From Echiichthys vipera (lineage: Eukaryota; Chordata; Actinopteri; Perciformes; Trachinidae), in assembly GCA_963691815.1 (NCBI GenBank), contig OY829654.1, positions 25,072,271 through 25,136,270 of the forward strand: DNA of 64,000 bases, in the 5' to 3' direction. The notes below the pieces were generated by a model. The model made no database searches. It was not told where the DNA came from and saw only the letters and a program-made list of their open reading frames with translations. Positions 28,874 through 40,866 of this stretch are shown in pieces. Within the stretch, counting starts at the first letter, position 1. Each line of letters opens with the position of its first letter. Made by a program: the position numbers and the translations under genes.

Positions 28874-31800
28874 ATGGCATCAGGATTTCACTACATCGTG
28901 CTCCTCTGTATCACCAGTGGACTGTGGTGGGAGGCAGGTAAGTAGTATCTGTAATGGCATAGTCATGGAAAATGCAGTTATAATGTAAAAAAAAAAAGCA
29001 ATATAATATGAATATAATTGTACAATAACATCACATTGGGACTCATATTAAATATTACATAAATATAAACCATAAAGTTAAAATATATGCATCTCACAAT
29101 TCAAATCAACATCCATTAATTTATTAATAGTAATAATAATAATAATAATTATAGTAATAATAATAATACATTTTATTTATATTGCACTTTTAAATGGTAC
29201 TCAAAGACACTTTACATTTAAAGATAAAAATAAAAACAACTCAGTAAGAATCCCAGTTATAATCACAAGTTAAAGTCACAGATGTGTTTGGGGAGAGAGT
29301 TCCAGAGGGAGGGGGCAGCGATGGAGAAATCTCTATCACCCTAAGTACGGTGCTTGGTCTTTAGTGGTGGACACAGGAGGTCTGCATCATAGGGCCGAAG
29401 ACTGCGGGAAGGAGTGTAGAGGTGGAGTGGGTCAGTGAGGTAGGAGGAGGCCTGGTTGTGGAAGGCTTTGTTGGTGAGCAGAAGGACTTTGAAGAGTATT
29501 CAATGTGGGACAGGAAGCCAGTGGAGTTTCTGGAGGACAGGGGCGGTGGAGCGGGAATGGGTGAGCGGACGGGCAGCAGAGTTCTGGATGTACTGAAGTT
29601 TACTTTGGATGGTGAACTGTAGTGAATGCTTGCAGTTGTAGGATATTGTCCTTGTCTCATCATCAAAGAGGGGACACTATCTGAGATGGCACCCCTTATG
29701 CCAACAAGGAAATTGGACATGGGCTTTGGTTGTGTCTGCTCTTGGCCCAGCTATGCTCTCTCTCCTCTGGCTCTAATATATCTCTTAACCCTTTGACCTT
29801 TGAAGCAGGCTGTTATATTTGAAATTTAAACAGATTTTGTGAAGAGATTTACCCCCTTGAATAAACAGAAAACTGTCAAAAAGTAAAATGAACCATTCTG
29901 CTTCTCTCATAAACTATATGAACAAGAGACCTCTCCTCTCCTGAGAGAAGTTTTATAGCCCCTCAAGAGACAGCCCTGCATTGCTTCTCATTGTGATAAC
30001 AGAACACTTTTTATGACCTTAAGACTCTTTCACTTCAAACCTTCATCTGATAAGAGGAAACACAAAAAGACACATCTTTGTACGTTCTAAGTGTAAATTG
30101 GATTGGAACTCTCAAAGCTATTTCTGCCGATGTATCCAGAAAGACTCTTTAAATGGCTTAATGGGTGAAGATTTAGGGTTAACAACTAAATAACCCTCGA
30201 GGCTTTGAAACCAGTTGCCAAGTCAAGTTTTTCAGCATCCCCTCTCTCGAATGCGGCCCTGTTGGACAGCAGCTCCGCTGAAAAGCCCGTTGTTGTGAGC
30301 CTTGAACGAAGCTTCTCCCCTTGGGAGTTTACCAACTCAAGTCATCTCACCAGACACAGTTGGGTATCTGGTGAGATAACTTGAGTTGGTAAAATTTAAG
30401 GAGCAGATTTGGTTACCCCTGGCCATTTGATATTAAACTTGTTGTTTCCTTAGGTTGAACTGCAGTCGCTTTATCATAGCTTTTGCCAATCGTTATTCAT
30501 TTTCTGTGTTATTTTTCGTGTGTCATTTGATGATATAGCCTTTTATATTCTTTGTAAATTTGTGTATAGCCTGCAATGTTAGTTAGAAATATATAACAAA
30601 AAGCAAGCTGTGTCTGTGAATATTTCATCCTAATTGCAAAGAGTCTTGTGGTCAATGTGATACCAGAACAGGCATTTCAGATTGAGATTGATAAGAAAAA
30701 ATGATAGAAAAATATTCTTTTAAAATGACAGAGATGGTTGTGGCCTGTTAAATAAATAAAAATTAATTAGCCTAATTTATAATAAATAAGCTGATTCATT
30801 TATTCAGGCTTATTCATGTAGAATTTATCTTCGCTCGGCACAGTAGTCAATAATGGATGTGATGAAGGCATTGATCTGAGTTTCAGCAGCAGAGGAGAGT
30901 GATGGACGGAGACGAGCTGTGTTTTTGAGGTGGAAGAAGGCCGTTCTGGTGATTTGATTGACATGTTTCTCAAAAGAGAGATTGCTGTCGAAAATGTCTC
31001 CAAAGCTGCGGATGTGAGGGGAGGGAGGCAGCAGTCATGAGTGGTTTTAATGAGATGGTCCTGTCAGACTTTTTGAAGTTGAGTTGAAGAAAGTCCATGC
31101 ATGATTTAATTTCAGTGAGGCAGTTGGTCAGAGTGGAGTGAGTAGCAGAGGTGATGGATTTGGTGGAGATGTACAGCTGGACGTCGTTGACATAGCAGTG
31201 GTAGTGGAGGCTGTGGAGTCGTATGACATTGCCAAGTGGGAGCATGTAGAGGACGAACAGGAGAGGGCCAAGCACCGAACTCTGGGGGACGCCTTGGGAC
31301 AGAGGTGCAGGGAAGGAGATGCAGTTGTTGATGTTGATGAACTGTTATATATAGATATGACCTTAGCCAGAAGAAGGCAGTACCAGTGATGTTGAGGTAG
31401 GATTCAAAGCGGGAGAGAAGGGGGTTTATTGTGTCGAAAGCTCCCATGAGGTCGAGGAGGATGAGAATGTTGAAGTTACCAGATTCTGAGGAGAGGAGGA
31501 GGTCGATTTTAAGGAGGACTGTTTCTGTGTTGTGAGCGGAAGCCGTATTGGAACGGTTCGAACATATTGTTGGAGATGAGGTGAGCTTTGAGCTGAGAGG
31601 CAACAATGGGTTCCAGTGCTTTTGACAGAAAGGGGAGATTGGAGATGGGCCAGAAAGTTTTCATGATGTCGGGCTTGAGTCCAGGTTTCTTGAGAATGGG
31701 GGTGATAGCAGCCAGTTTGAGTGTGTGAGGGACTGAGCCATAACTGAAGGAGGAGTTGATCATTTCTGTGATGAAGATTTCTGTCTTTTCCTGACAACCA

Positions 31801-33010
31801 TGAAGTTGGATAGCTCCATATCCAAAATCATCTATTTGATAAAGAGACAAGGCAAATTATTGTAACGGGGATGTTACTCCAGTTCTGTAAGAAAGCCTAC
31901 CTTAATATCACAAATAGCTTAAACGCATTTACTATGGGGTATATAATGAGGGCATGTTGGGGTGGTGAAAGAAAATTAAAACAATATCTTCATTCTGATA
32001 AATGGATGGAAACTGAATTATTATGTATTATATAATTTAATATTTATTTTAATAATTAGTTTATCGACTTTTACAATTGTGTTGTAGGGGATTGCTGTGA
32101 GACCTGCCCTCCTGGTTGGACGCAGTTTGGCCCTCGCTGTTTCATGTTCAACAATGATGAAAGGGACTGGGCTGATGCTGAGGTAATATATGAAATGTCA
32201 ACACTAATACAGCGACTGCCACACTTTATTCATGAGATAAACTCAGAAACAGATTTTTGCTACATGAAGCAGTCTGATGTTCTTCATATGAGGCCTTCTA
32301 ACACCAGTGACTTTCTGTCCATTTTTTGAACAACTGTGTTTCCTTCATTAGACGGCTTGCATTGCCACCGGAGCGAATCTGGCTTCTCTCCAAACAGACG
32401 AAGATTACAAGTTCATCAGAGAAATTGTGAAAAGAGCAGCAGGCAAAGATAAAGCTACTTGGATTGGAGGCTCTGATGCTGTCAAGGTTAATAATTTATG
32501 GGATTTTGTAGTAGCTTAAAAGACAAATCGACTGTCATTTGAAATATTTCAAAGCAGTATATATGAATGATGCTTCTGAGCAATATTTTGCTTGCATTGA
32601 TGTTAAGGCGTTTCATTCAGGAGGGTGTGTGGAAGTGGAATGATGGCTCGAAGTTTGACTTCAAAAAGTGGGGCAAAGGGGAGCCAAACAATGTTGGGGG
32701 AATGGAACACTGCATGGAGATGAACTTTGAAGGTACAAATCCATTATTGATTCTCCTCTTATGATTCTTTAATCCGTCCATATTCAAGGTAACATGTCTA
32801 TCTATTCCTGTTGAACATGTAACTAATGACAGGAGCCATACATTGTTACTTGTGTATTTTTTTCATGCAGTGGATCCTAAATTAGTCTAATAAGTGTTGT
32901 TTTTGGTAATTTTGTAACGTCTGCCAACAGATCGCGACTATGTCAACGACATGAGGTGCGTTGAGAAGAGATCTTTCGTTTGTGCCACGGAGCTGTCAAA
33001 TATGCACTGA
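28874..33010 (+). CDS. Secreted C-type lectin (single CRD)
   Basis: Five exons, 28874-28937, 32088-32182, 32352-32486, 32621-32732 and 32931-33010, join in phase to 161 residues. Residues 1-21 form a signal peptide (MASGFHYIVLLCITSGLWW). A single long-form carbohydrate-recognition domain follows: CCETCPPGWTQFGPRC, then WADAETAC, WIGGSDA, WNDGS, GEPNN and YVNDMRCVEKRSFVC. The EPN motif is the signature of mannose-type ligand binding. The usual WND reads VND, keeping the calcium-ligand Asn and Asp. Short secreted fish lectins of this type act in mucosal and plasma innate recognition; that role is inferred here. It lies between clcnk and hspb7, where tetrapods have no lectin. Intron 1 (3.15 kb) is filled by an L2-like LINE. 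Confidence 0.88.
29650..30815. mobile_element. Insertion inside the L2-like LINE
   Basis: This block interrupts the LINE between the AFITSIIDYC-like and QNSAAR-like blocks. No coding sequence was recognised. It contains the near-perfect inverted repeat at 30329-30392. Exact ends were not determined and no target duplication was identified by eye. Confidence 0.45.
30329..30392. repeat. 26-base inverted repeat with 12-base loop
   Basis: The left arm begins TTACCAACTCAAGTCATC and the right arm ends GAGTTGGTAA. The arms match at 25 of 26 positions, with one G/A difference. Confidence 0.85.
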
Positions 33011-33222
33011 TGATGTTGCGTCTTCAGTGATGATGCCACTGTCATCAGGATATCAGGCCTCGATGGCATCAGTGCTTGGAAGATTTATTGGGAATTCTGA
33101 CTCATTTACACTTATAACTAAAAAAAAATTTACCCTGCTCAGGAGTTATTCTGTATAACAACAACAGCCTGACCTGAATATGTCTTTGTCATTCTGCACT
33201 ACAATTCTAAAAGCTATTCTGC

Positions 33223-33228
33223 AATAAA
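33223..33228 (+). terminator. poly(A) signal of the lectin gene
   Basis: AATAAA lies 213 bases after the stop codon and fits a short 3' UTR. Confidence 0.65.
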
Positions 33229-33889
33229 GGCATAATGATCCTTTATTTCTGTGTCTTCTACGTGTTTCATCAACTGGTGAACTGATTGAATGCTAAACAT
33301 GACCAAAGTTTCACTTAATGAGCTAAACATGTGTAGTCCAGTCTAATCGCCCATGATCAGATCTCCTTAGTTTTTTTCTAATTTCTCTGCGGTCTGACAT
33401 CAAGCCTTCACAGATTTTCAAATAAGGTTATTTGCTCCAGGCACGCAGGCCTTGCACCCCCAAGAAATACATGCACTATGCACAGCTCCAGTAGAACATG
33501 CTGCTGGTTACTACATGTAGCTACATACTTGTTTGTGTTGTTCATTCCTGATTTCGTATCACAGTCCTGCTGCAACATGCCCAGCTGTGTTGTGTTCGGT
33601 TTAGAAGACTTTATTTGTGACTTTTGACAGTAGAAAATCCCATTATACACTCAGTGGCAGTCAGTCCACTGCAGTGGTAGAGAGACAGTGAGCAGAACGG
33701 AGATCGAGTCCATGGAAGGAAGCTAGGACACCACTCAAAGATGGCGGTGCTTTGGGTGTATGACGTATGCGCAGTGAAACTGGAGCTGCGCTGTTGGGGG
33801 GTTCCAGCGGATGGCACTACAATTAAAGTGCTCATGTGCTGTTTGGGTGGGCTTGGGCCGTTTCTTCTTCTCTTTCTATGATACTAGTC
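33229..33889. other. Intergenic 3' of the lectin gene
   Basis: Nothing coding was recognised. One AAGATGGCGG word occurs near 33738 without a convincing downstream exon. Confidence 0.45.
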
Positions 33890-34115
33890 TTTACGGAGAT
33901 CGGGAAGTGCGGACCAATCAGAGCAGACTGTGCTTATCAAGAGGGGGGCTTTAAAGAGACAGGTGCTGCAACAGAGCGTCTCAGACAGAGGGTGAATACA
34001 GGTGCAGCACCTATCAGCAGTATGAGAACAATAAAGTTAAAAAATTAAAGCATGTCAACATGTTCTAGAAGAAACCCAAATATATGAACATGAAAATGAG
34101 TGTAATAGGTCTTTA
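33890..34115 (+). repeat. Dispersed teleost repeat
   Basis: Contains GCGGACCAATCAGAGCAGAC, GGGCTTTAAAGAGACAGG and a right end of AAAGCATGTCAACATGTTCT plus ATGAACATGAAAATGAG. The right end matches the copy at 9085-9200 in reverse complement. I recall the same words as a common short fish repeat; no coding capacity was seen. Confidence 0.55.
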
Positions 34116-34213
34116 AGTCTTCTCCCAATTCCTTAGTAACAGTTGGTCTCAGCAGCATTGTGAATTGGTTTGAAGAGCCTGTGAATGTTCTCATTTGTCC
34201 AGGTCATCGTTAT

Positions 34214-34391
34214 CCCCAAAGCAATTTCAGTCCAAAGCAACTGGACTTCATCAGTTCATGTATCCGCATCTGACCAGTCCCAGCCTGGTCAGATGCGTAC
34301 ATGAACTGATGAAGCTTCTTGGATGAGAGGTGAAATGTCTTCCTAGACAAACAACCAAGTCCAGTTGCTTTTGACTGAAATTGCTTTGGGG
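34214..34391. repeat. Foldback (long imperfect palindrome)
   Basis: Outer arms CCCCAAAGCAATTTCAGTC (34214-) and its complement ending at 34391, and inner arms CTTCATCAGTTCATGTATC (34247-34276) and its complement (34286-34314), pair around a short centre near 34280. A 46-base segment (34315-34360) is present only on the right side. The word CTTCTTGGATGAGAGGTGAA on the right is a familiar high-copy fish repeat end. Confidence 0.8.
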
Positions 34392-35129
34392 ATGGTTTGA
34401 AGAGGACTCTCTTAGGTAGGAACTTTAAGTGCTGTATAGGAGTCCACCTGGGGGTAAGGTAGAATGTTTTGGGAATATGAGCCGGATGAACAAAACTCAT
34501 TAACCTTCTTGATGCAAGGGATTCAAAGACTCATTGAAAAGCCTCTGAGGACCAGTAAAACACATTCAACATGAGTCCTCTTAAAACAAACCACTGTTGG
34601 AAAGCAGCGTTGCAGTTCTGAGCAGACTGCTCAAGGTCAAGGTAATCATTGTTAAGAAACAACAAACACACACCCACACACAGACTTTAAATGAGTCTTT
34701 GGTCAGTGTTCATTTCCCCATGGTTTCTTCTACCCTCATGCTTTCAATAAGCGCTTGTGTTATTATAGAGATTTGAAATCTGCATGCTATGAGCACACTC
34801 ACACAATTACACCACGGAAATGTGTACGCACTGTTTTTCTCAGTATAAAAATGTGTTTCCATGGGAACAGCACTTTAGTTGACTCTCATAATCAATCATT
34901 TTTGAGAAGTTGCTCTTCAGGCAAATGAAAGGTGATATGCAAATCAAATTAAGTCACACAAATCCCCTAACTGAAAATTAGTATTTTTACAAATACAATA
35001 CAAATACAAGTGGCCCATTTGGCGGCTTCCATTGGATATAATGGGCACGTACAGTAAGTGCTGCATTTAATACAGTCGATCACATGATACATCCAAACTG
35101 ACAGTAAACCACACGTCCCATCCCCTTCA

Positions 35130-35255
35130 TGAGACACTGACATCACTGAGCAGCTCCTTCAGTGATAGACTAAGACACCCACTGTGTGTGAAGGAGAGGC
35201 TCCGCAGTGCTTTTCTTCCTGCAGCAGTCAGACTCTACTTTTAGCAGTGTTTTTG
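35130..35255 (+). mobile_element. LINE 3' ORF end
   Basis: One open frame reads SSFSDRLRHPLCVKERLRSA followed by FLPAAVRLYF and a stop. It resembles the last residues of fish LINE reverse-transcriptase ORFs (the FLP-AVRLYN-type end). It is followed by a CA microsatellite and AT-rich tail sequence. Confidence 0.6.
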
Positions 35256-35260
35256 TTGAA

Positions 35261-35291
35261 CACACACACACACACACACACACGCATACAT

Positions 35292-35322
<31 letters not shown>

Positions 35323-35335
35323 CACACATACACAC
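35261..35335. repeat. Interrupted (CA)n microsatellite
   Basis: About 75 bases of CA repeat with GCATACATA and CGCA interruptions. Confidence 0.95.
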
Positions 35336-36942
35336 TGTTTTTAGCTATTTTTAACTGGTAACTTGTTTTATACTGTTTATATAGTTTATTGATGTAGGTA
35401 TAGTTTGTTTATATAGTTTATTACTATATTTTTGTACTTTGTATATTAATGTTATTGATGTTCTTGTAGACCTATATACTGGCAAGAGCAATAACAGAAG
35501 TAGGAAATGATTGACTGTTTTGATTTATATTTTTTCGTCATTATTATATAAGGAATGTGCACATTTAATTTTATGCATGTCTTCATGCTGCACACTTAAT
35601 GTATATACACACTATATATTGCTATATTTGCCACCTACTATAATATGAAATGCTGCCCCCAAGTGATAAAAAATGTTTTCATGACACTTTTTACCCTATT
35701 AGTAGCTCAATTTGATAAAAAATGATAATAATTGTCATTGTTCTGTTTCAATTCTAATTTGCCTGACTCAAAAATACAAGCAGTAGAAAAGATGAAATAT
35801 AAATACTTGTATTCAGTTTCATTTAAAAAATATATGATTCAAATTTCAATTGGCCTGGTGTAAGTGTACACTGTAACGAATTGCTGTAAGAAAACAGCCA
35901 AATTACGACAGTAACATACTGTTTCCCATTAAAAAGGTATTATACTGTAGAAAACAATGCATTCTGGGCAATATTGGTAGGTAGCTTGCCGTTTCCCATA
36001 AAATACTGTAATAAACCGTAAATAGCATTGCATTCTGGGAGTGATGTTAGAATCAACAGCAGAGAGGCCGCGCAAATACAGAACTCTACTGTATTTCTAG
36101 AGGAGACATGCTACAACACGTGGGAATAGTTGGAGTCATCAAGCCAACTTTGGTCTTTCCTTTCTTGGAACATCTATTTTAATCCTGCATTTCATGAGCA
36201 AATCACAGGGTAAGTTAACCTATATTTTATTTGTTTGATGATGTTTGCTTGCTATCATACTATGATTTTATTTTAGTTAAACTGTGATTAATCAGTATAT
36301 GGTCATCTTAACTTGTCATGCGGTAACTGGACAGCTACAGCAGGAACATTAAGCATGCTATTTTATAGTTCTTTTTGTTAGGCAGGCAGATATCTACATT
36401 ATTCATTTAGGTTCTTATTTGTTCAGTGAGACCAATGAGAAGCTGGAAACAACCTGTTTGATTTCATGTGCTGATGTTAGCCTACAGAGGGAGTTAACCA
36501 ACCTTAACGACATAGTGAGGCTGCTTGAACTACTTAGCTCTTTCTTTTAATGTTCGCAGTGCATATTGCATTTCCAAGAATCACACTTAAACATGAGCTT
36601 AACCTCTTTTTGGTGTGTGTGTGTATTGGCACACAAAATGTTCCCATACCAGAGATGTGCTCATCCTTCTTGCAGACATAAGTGTCTCCTCTTTCTTAAT
36701 TTTTATTGGTTTATTGAGTACGAATAAATAATAATATAAATAAAGCTAGTAATACAAATTAATTCAATTTAAAAGTATCCTTTCTCAGACTCATGGACAC
36801 TGTACATATAAAAAAGTTAAATTACAAAGATAAAAAGGTCAGTAAAAATAAGACCAGAAGTTTAAAAAAGAGTGAAAAAACTCCATTACAGTAGTTCTTA
36901 CGAAACTGTTCTCACTACGAATAAATTGTCTGTGCCCTACAG

Positions 36943-37685
36943 TTGTCTGCCACAGTTGATGACGTCGAGAAGACCCTCACCCTACCGGCAACTCCTCGTC
37001 TAATCCTCCTCTGTATGTATTCAGTAAATGGACTTACTGTCTATTTCATATCAGATGAGCTTTACGTGATAAGTGAGTTCTCTGTATCGCAACAAAGCAT
37101 GAATGTTCTTCCAAGTAGAGATATTTATCCAGGATTTTCAATCAATTCTGATATTACTCTTATTTCACGTTCCAGGTGGAAAAGAGCGTGTGAATATTGG
37201 ACACTGGATGATCAGCCTTGAAGGTTGTGTGAGGGCATCCAGCCCACCTTTGTGACAGGTCTTGCTGCTCTGATTTCCCTGTACTATATCTTCAACCTGC
37301 AGTACCAAGAGGAGTCGTGAGTTATTTCAAAGGTAAGGCTTGTGTTACCTAACAGTCCTTTTTCAAAGCAGTCATTCTGACATGAAATTGTGAGTGAGCA
37401 CTCTTTTCGGGTTGTCTTTGGTCAAGGGTATTTTGATTTGATTTTGTCCATATCACCCAGTCCTCTTTATATAGTAGCAGACATTATTGCTATCCCTCTA
37501 ATCTCAGACTGCTGTGTTTTCAGGCGCTTCATCGGGATCAACCCAGAGAGAGAGTCCAAGTCCAGCTGGGGAAAGATTATCTCCAAGAAAACAGGAAAAG
37601 TTGTCCAGAAGAAGTCGTCACAGTCAAACCCCATGTGTCCAAACTTCTGAAGAATCTGATGGACTTCCAGTGGAATTTTGTATAG
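36943..37685 (+). pseudogene. Broken multi-exon gene fragment inside the element
   Basis: Three exon-like pieces with splice-type borders are seen: about 36943-37018 (VDDVEKTLTLPATPRLILL), 37176-37332 (ISLEG, frameshift, then CEGIQPTFVTGLAALISLYY and IFNLQYQEES with a stop) and 37524-37685 (RRFIGINPERESKSSWGKII, SKKTGKVVQKKSS, frameshift, then VSKLLKNLMDFQWNFV and a stop). The last two look like the C-terminal part of a multi-copy fish gene family that I recall from repeats but cannot name safely. At least two frameshifts and one early stop make it non-functional as read. Confidence 0.6.
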
Positions 37686-38416
37686 GTTGGTGAGTGAGTC
37701 ATCGTCGCAGTCACTGTTTTTACCCATTTTTTGTTTACAGTTATGTATGTGTTCTCGTTCCACTGACTAAATATGTTATATTGCACTTAAAAAACGTAGA
37801 TATTTATATCGTTGAACGCTGCAGAAAAACGTGTGTGTAGCTACAGTTAACAAGCAGGGATTATTATTATTGTTATTTATTATTTATTTTTATTCTATAT
37901 TTTATTCTTATGTTAGTTTTAGCACAACTCAGAGTTTCAATGCAAGCACTTTAAATAACTTAACTGAAAATCAGTGTTCCATTGCAGATAATTTTGTATC
38001 TATTCAGGGCCTTAAGCGCCACAAGCTGATTCAGCTCCATTGCACCAAGTATCTCTTGCCCACAAAACTAAGCAAATCAGTTACACTAAAACAGTTGAAT
38101 TTGTTTTATTCAATTGTTAACCTGTTAGGTATTGCAGTTGGTGATCATTTTTAAATAAAGGTTATATAATTGATATTTTCTAAGTCTCTTCTTTTACACA
38201 TTTTAAATGGCTGTATTATAATTAACTAACTCATTCAGTATACGGTATATTAAAATTGCTAAACGAGGTTACAGTGAAGACAGCGCTTAATTCATAGGAA
38301 TATATAATATATATGGGATTATGGTTAAATGCAATTAATGAAAAACAACAATATTGCAACTACCTTGCACTAGTACTGTATACTGTGAATTCATTCAGCA
38401 CTATACTGTTTTAGTC

Positions 38417-38690
38417 TACTGTAATTCAGTATGAGGTTTTATCACAGTAACACACCGTGAAGTAGATAACAGTAAGGGAACTGTAAAATAAACAGTAGAA
38501 TGCTGGCAACCCTGCTGTCAGTATTTTACTGTGAAATCAAGGAGATACAGGATTGTACTGTAATTCAGTATGTGGTTTTTATCACAGTAACATACTGTAA
38601 AGTAGATAACAGTAGGTGAACTGTAAAATTAACAGTAGAATGCTGGCAACCCTGCTGCCAGTATTTTACTGTTAATTTACAAGACAATTG
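38417..38690. repeat. Two tandem 139-base units
   Basis: Both units start TACTGTAATTCAGTATG and contain ATCACAGTAACA, AAGTAGATAACAGTA and GTAGAATGCTGGCAACCCTG. They differ by scattered substitutions, so the duplication is not recent. Confidence 0.85.
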
Positions 38691-38701
38691 TTTACAGTGT
38701 A

Positions 38702-40866
38702 CTGTAGCTTTTTGAGAATTTCCATAAAGAAGAAGCTTGTGATTTTTTAATACATGTAAAACTACATTTGTTTACAAAGCTGAAAATCTACTTAAAGATA
38801 ATATATATACTTTCAGCAGCGAGCAATGAGCAATGACCTTCTCAGCCACTGTGTCTCTATCTCTGTGTGCAACATTATGTAACACGCAGCAGCTGAGGCC
38901 GACACAGACTGTGTGTGTGTGTGTGTGTGTGTGTACCGGTGCTAATAGGAATGCACGTACACACACATATAGAGGTGACTCAATGTTACTGGTAAGACAA
39001 CATAGATAACCGACATTTGTCATTTTCATAATTCCTTCCTAAGGTTATTTTTGAGCAATATTTGATTTATTTATTCATGATTCTCTCCCCAATAAAGATT
39101 TGACTCAATCTAAACCTAATTTGCAGGACAAACATTTTTAACCTGCTTCCCACCAGCCGAGACAACACTTATGTTTATGTGCATCTACAGTCACTGACAT
39201 TGAGCTACAGTATGTGAATTAAGGCGATCACACTGGACACCTAACTAAGACCATTAATTTCTTTGAAGTTGTGACTTTACAACACACACCTCTCAGTTGT
39301 CATCAGGAGCTTCTTTGTCTCCCAACAGACAAACTTAGACAAAAGATATGACGTGGCTTGGACTGCGCCAATGGAGCCGGTCATTAATTTGGTCATAAAC
39401 AACCATGTCTCTTGAATTTGTCTGATGATTTATCCATCAGCGCTTACACACAGACGTTCCTGAATCTCATTGCTTCTCCACGTAGACAATTCTGGTGGTA
39501 TCTTCATATAAATCACCTTTTTTCATCTTCTTCTCTGAGGTTTGTTTTCTTCCAGTTTGGCGTCAGCTGCACGATAGAAACATCCTCAACACGCCGACTT
39601 GTTGGCTGTGATTTCTCCGCACAATGAAGTGTTCGCTTCACACATGAGCTCAATTGGATATTACACAGACTTTGCAGGGAGCTGGCAGAGTAAAGTCTGT
39701 TGTCGGGTCCAACTGATTTGGAGATATGTTTTCACACATACAACTCTTTCCGGTAATCTCTAGATAAGTTCAGGTTTGTAGTGTATGTGGGAAAGGGGCT
39801 TACCACTAGCTTTGGCACACAGTGTAACTCTGAATAAAAGGCCCGTCTGAACCAGCACTATGATTGCTGGTAATATGTAGGGGAGGAGGCTCTGTGAGTT
39901 GCTGGGCTGGATTTAGACCTTCAGCAGGGACTCTGAGCACTAGACTGATAAGACTGGAAGCCCATGTCAGTGCTTGTGTCATTTGTAATGCTGGGCAACC
40001 TTTCAAACATGACTTCAAAACAAAAGATGGCAACCTTTGTGTGTTATATTTTAGCAGAGCACTGCCTTGAATTTTAATTCCCAGATGGCTGCAGATATTT
40101 GATGTTTGTCACTGCAGTTGTGCTGTCAGTCAAATGAGTTATGTGTCATATGTGTCATATACAGGCCACCCTTCAATTGACTGAAAAGACAAAGCAGAAG
40201 TCAAATATGTAATGTCAATGAGCCCATAAATGGATTTTAATGAGGGGAGCACTGAGTGTTGAATCATGCTCACTGTGGATATTAATAGCCACAAAGCAAT
40301 GTCACTACTAAGTCCCCTGCTCCCGCTGACAGCTTTGTTTTCATGCACATTCTTTCCATCTTTGTTTTGCTCTTAACTTATCTGCTGAGGCGATGCGCCT
40401 TTTTCACTTTTCACTTTACTCCCCTCTCTTCACAGCATTTTTCAGCGAATCATTTGGTGTTAATGTTATGTGCTCAGAGGTTTAACATATGAAAGATTAA
40501 ATCAATACACAGATGACAAATGAGATGCTTTGGAAACATTGGACACTATGCCATTTAATGGCAGAACCATGTGAGGATCCGATTTCAGGACAAATAGTGA
40601 ATGTGAAGAAAGCAGAACAGACTGATGGAGGAGTGCAGGGGAAATTACGGCAAGGAGAGGGAAGCTATTTCAGGGATGGTGCGTCTGCAATGACAACTGT
40701 TGCCCTCCTCAGCCCCTGCTCTTTCTCTATCTCTCTCTATCAAATCCTGCTCTCTCCTTTGCTCTTAACCGCATAGCCTTCAATGCCCAGAACTTTTCCG
40801 ACAACAGACCCCTCGCTCCATCGCTCTGTGCGTCTCATGACAAATATAGAACACTATTACCCTTTC
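38702..40866. other. Intergenic, upstream of hspb7
   Basis: Apart from a (TG)n run at 38911-38934, no repeat or exon was recognised. Regulatory elements of hspb7 would be expected here, but none can be assigned by eye. Confidence 0.45.

Larger units (their letters stand above)
29110..31850 (-). mobile_element. L2-like LINE, degenerate and interrupted
   Basis: On the minus strand the 5' part (31850-30815) reads as reverse transcriptase: KLAAITPILKKPGLKPDI, LDLMGAFDTINPLLSR, VLGPLLFVLYMLPLGNVIRL, CYVNDVQLYIST (YADD expected), DFLQLNFKKSD, then an AFFHLKN-like block. The 3' part (about 29640-29110) reads QNSAAR-, LTHSTSTLLP- and FSIAAPSLWNSLPKHI-like blocks and ends in the typical CAATATAAATAAAATG with a TTA-repeat tail at 29125-29170. 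About 1.2 kb of unrelated DNA separates the two parts. The copy has several stops and a lost catalytic Asp. It sits antisense in intron 1 of the lectin gene. Confidence 0.8.
35869..38699. mobile_element. TA-flanked DNA-transposon-like element with gene cargo
   Basis: The left end reads CACTGTAACGAATT and the right end, in reverse complement, CACTGTAAACAATT. Both are bordered by TA (35867-35868 and 38700-38701), as expected for a TA target duplication. Inside the ends are many short ACTGTAA/TTACAGT words, two direct repeats of 139 bases (38417-38555 and 38556-about 38690), and broken exons of a host-like gene (36943-37685). No transposase was recognised. It is most likely a non-autonomous element that captured gene sequence. 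Confidence 0.6.

Noticed and set aside
29422..29622. Open frame on the plus strand with Gly and Glu rich product
   Set aside because: It is the antisense of the L2-like LINE 3' region.
31138..31389. Asp/Val-rich plus-strand frame
   Set aside because: Antisense of LINE reverse transcriptase.
33738..34048. Possible promoter and exon around AAGATGGCGG-like word
   Set aside because: The following sequence is a dispersed repeat and no coding exon or poly(A) signal follows.
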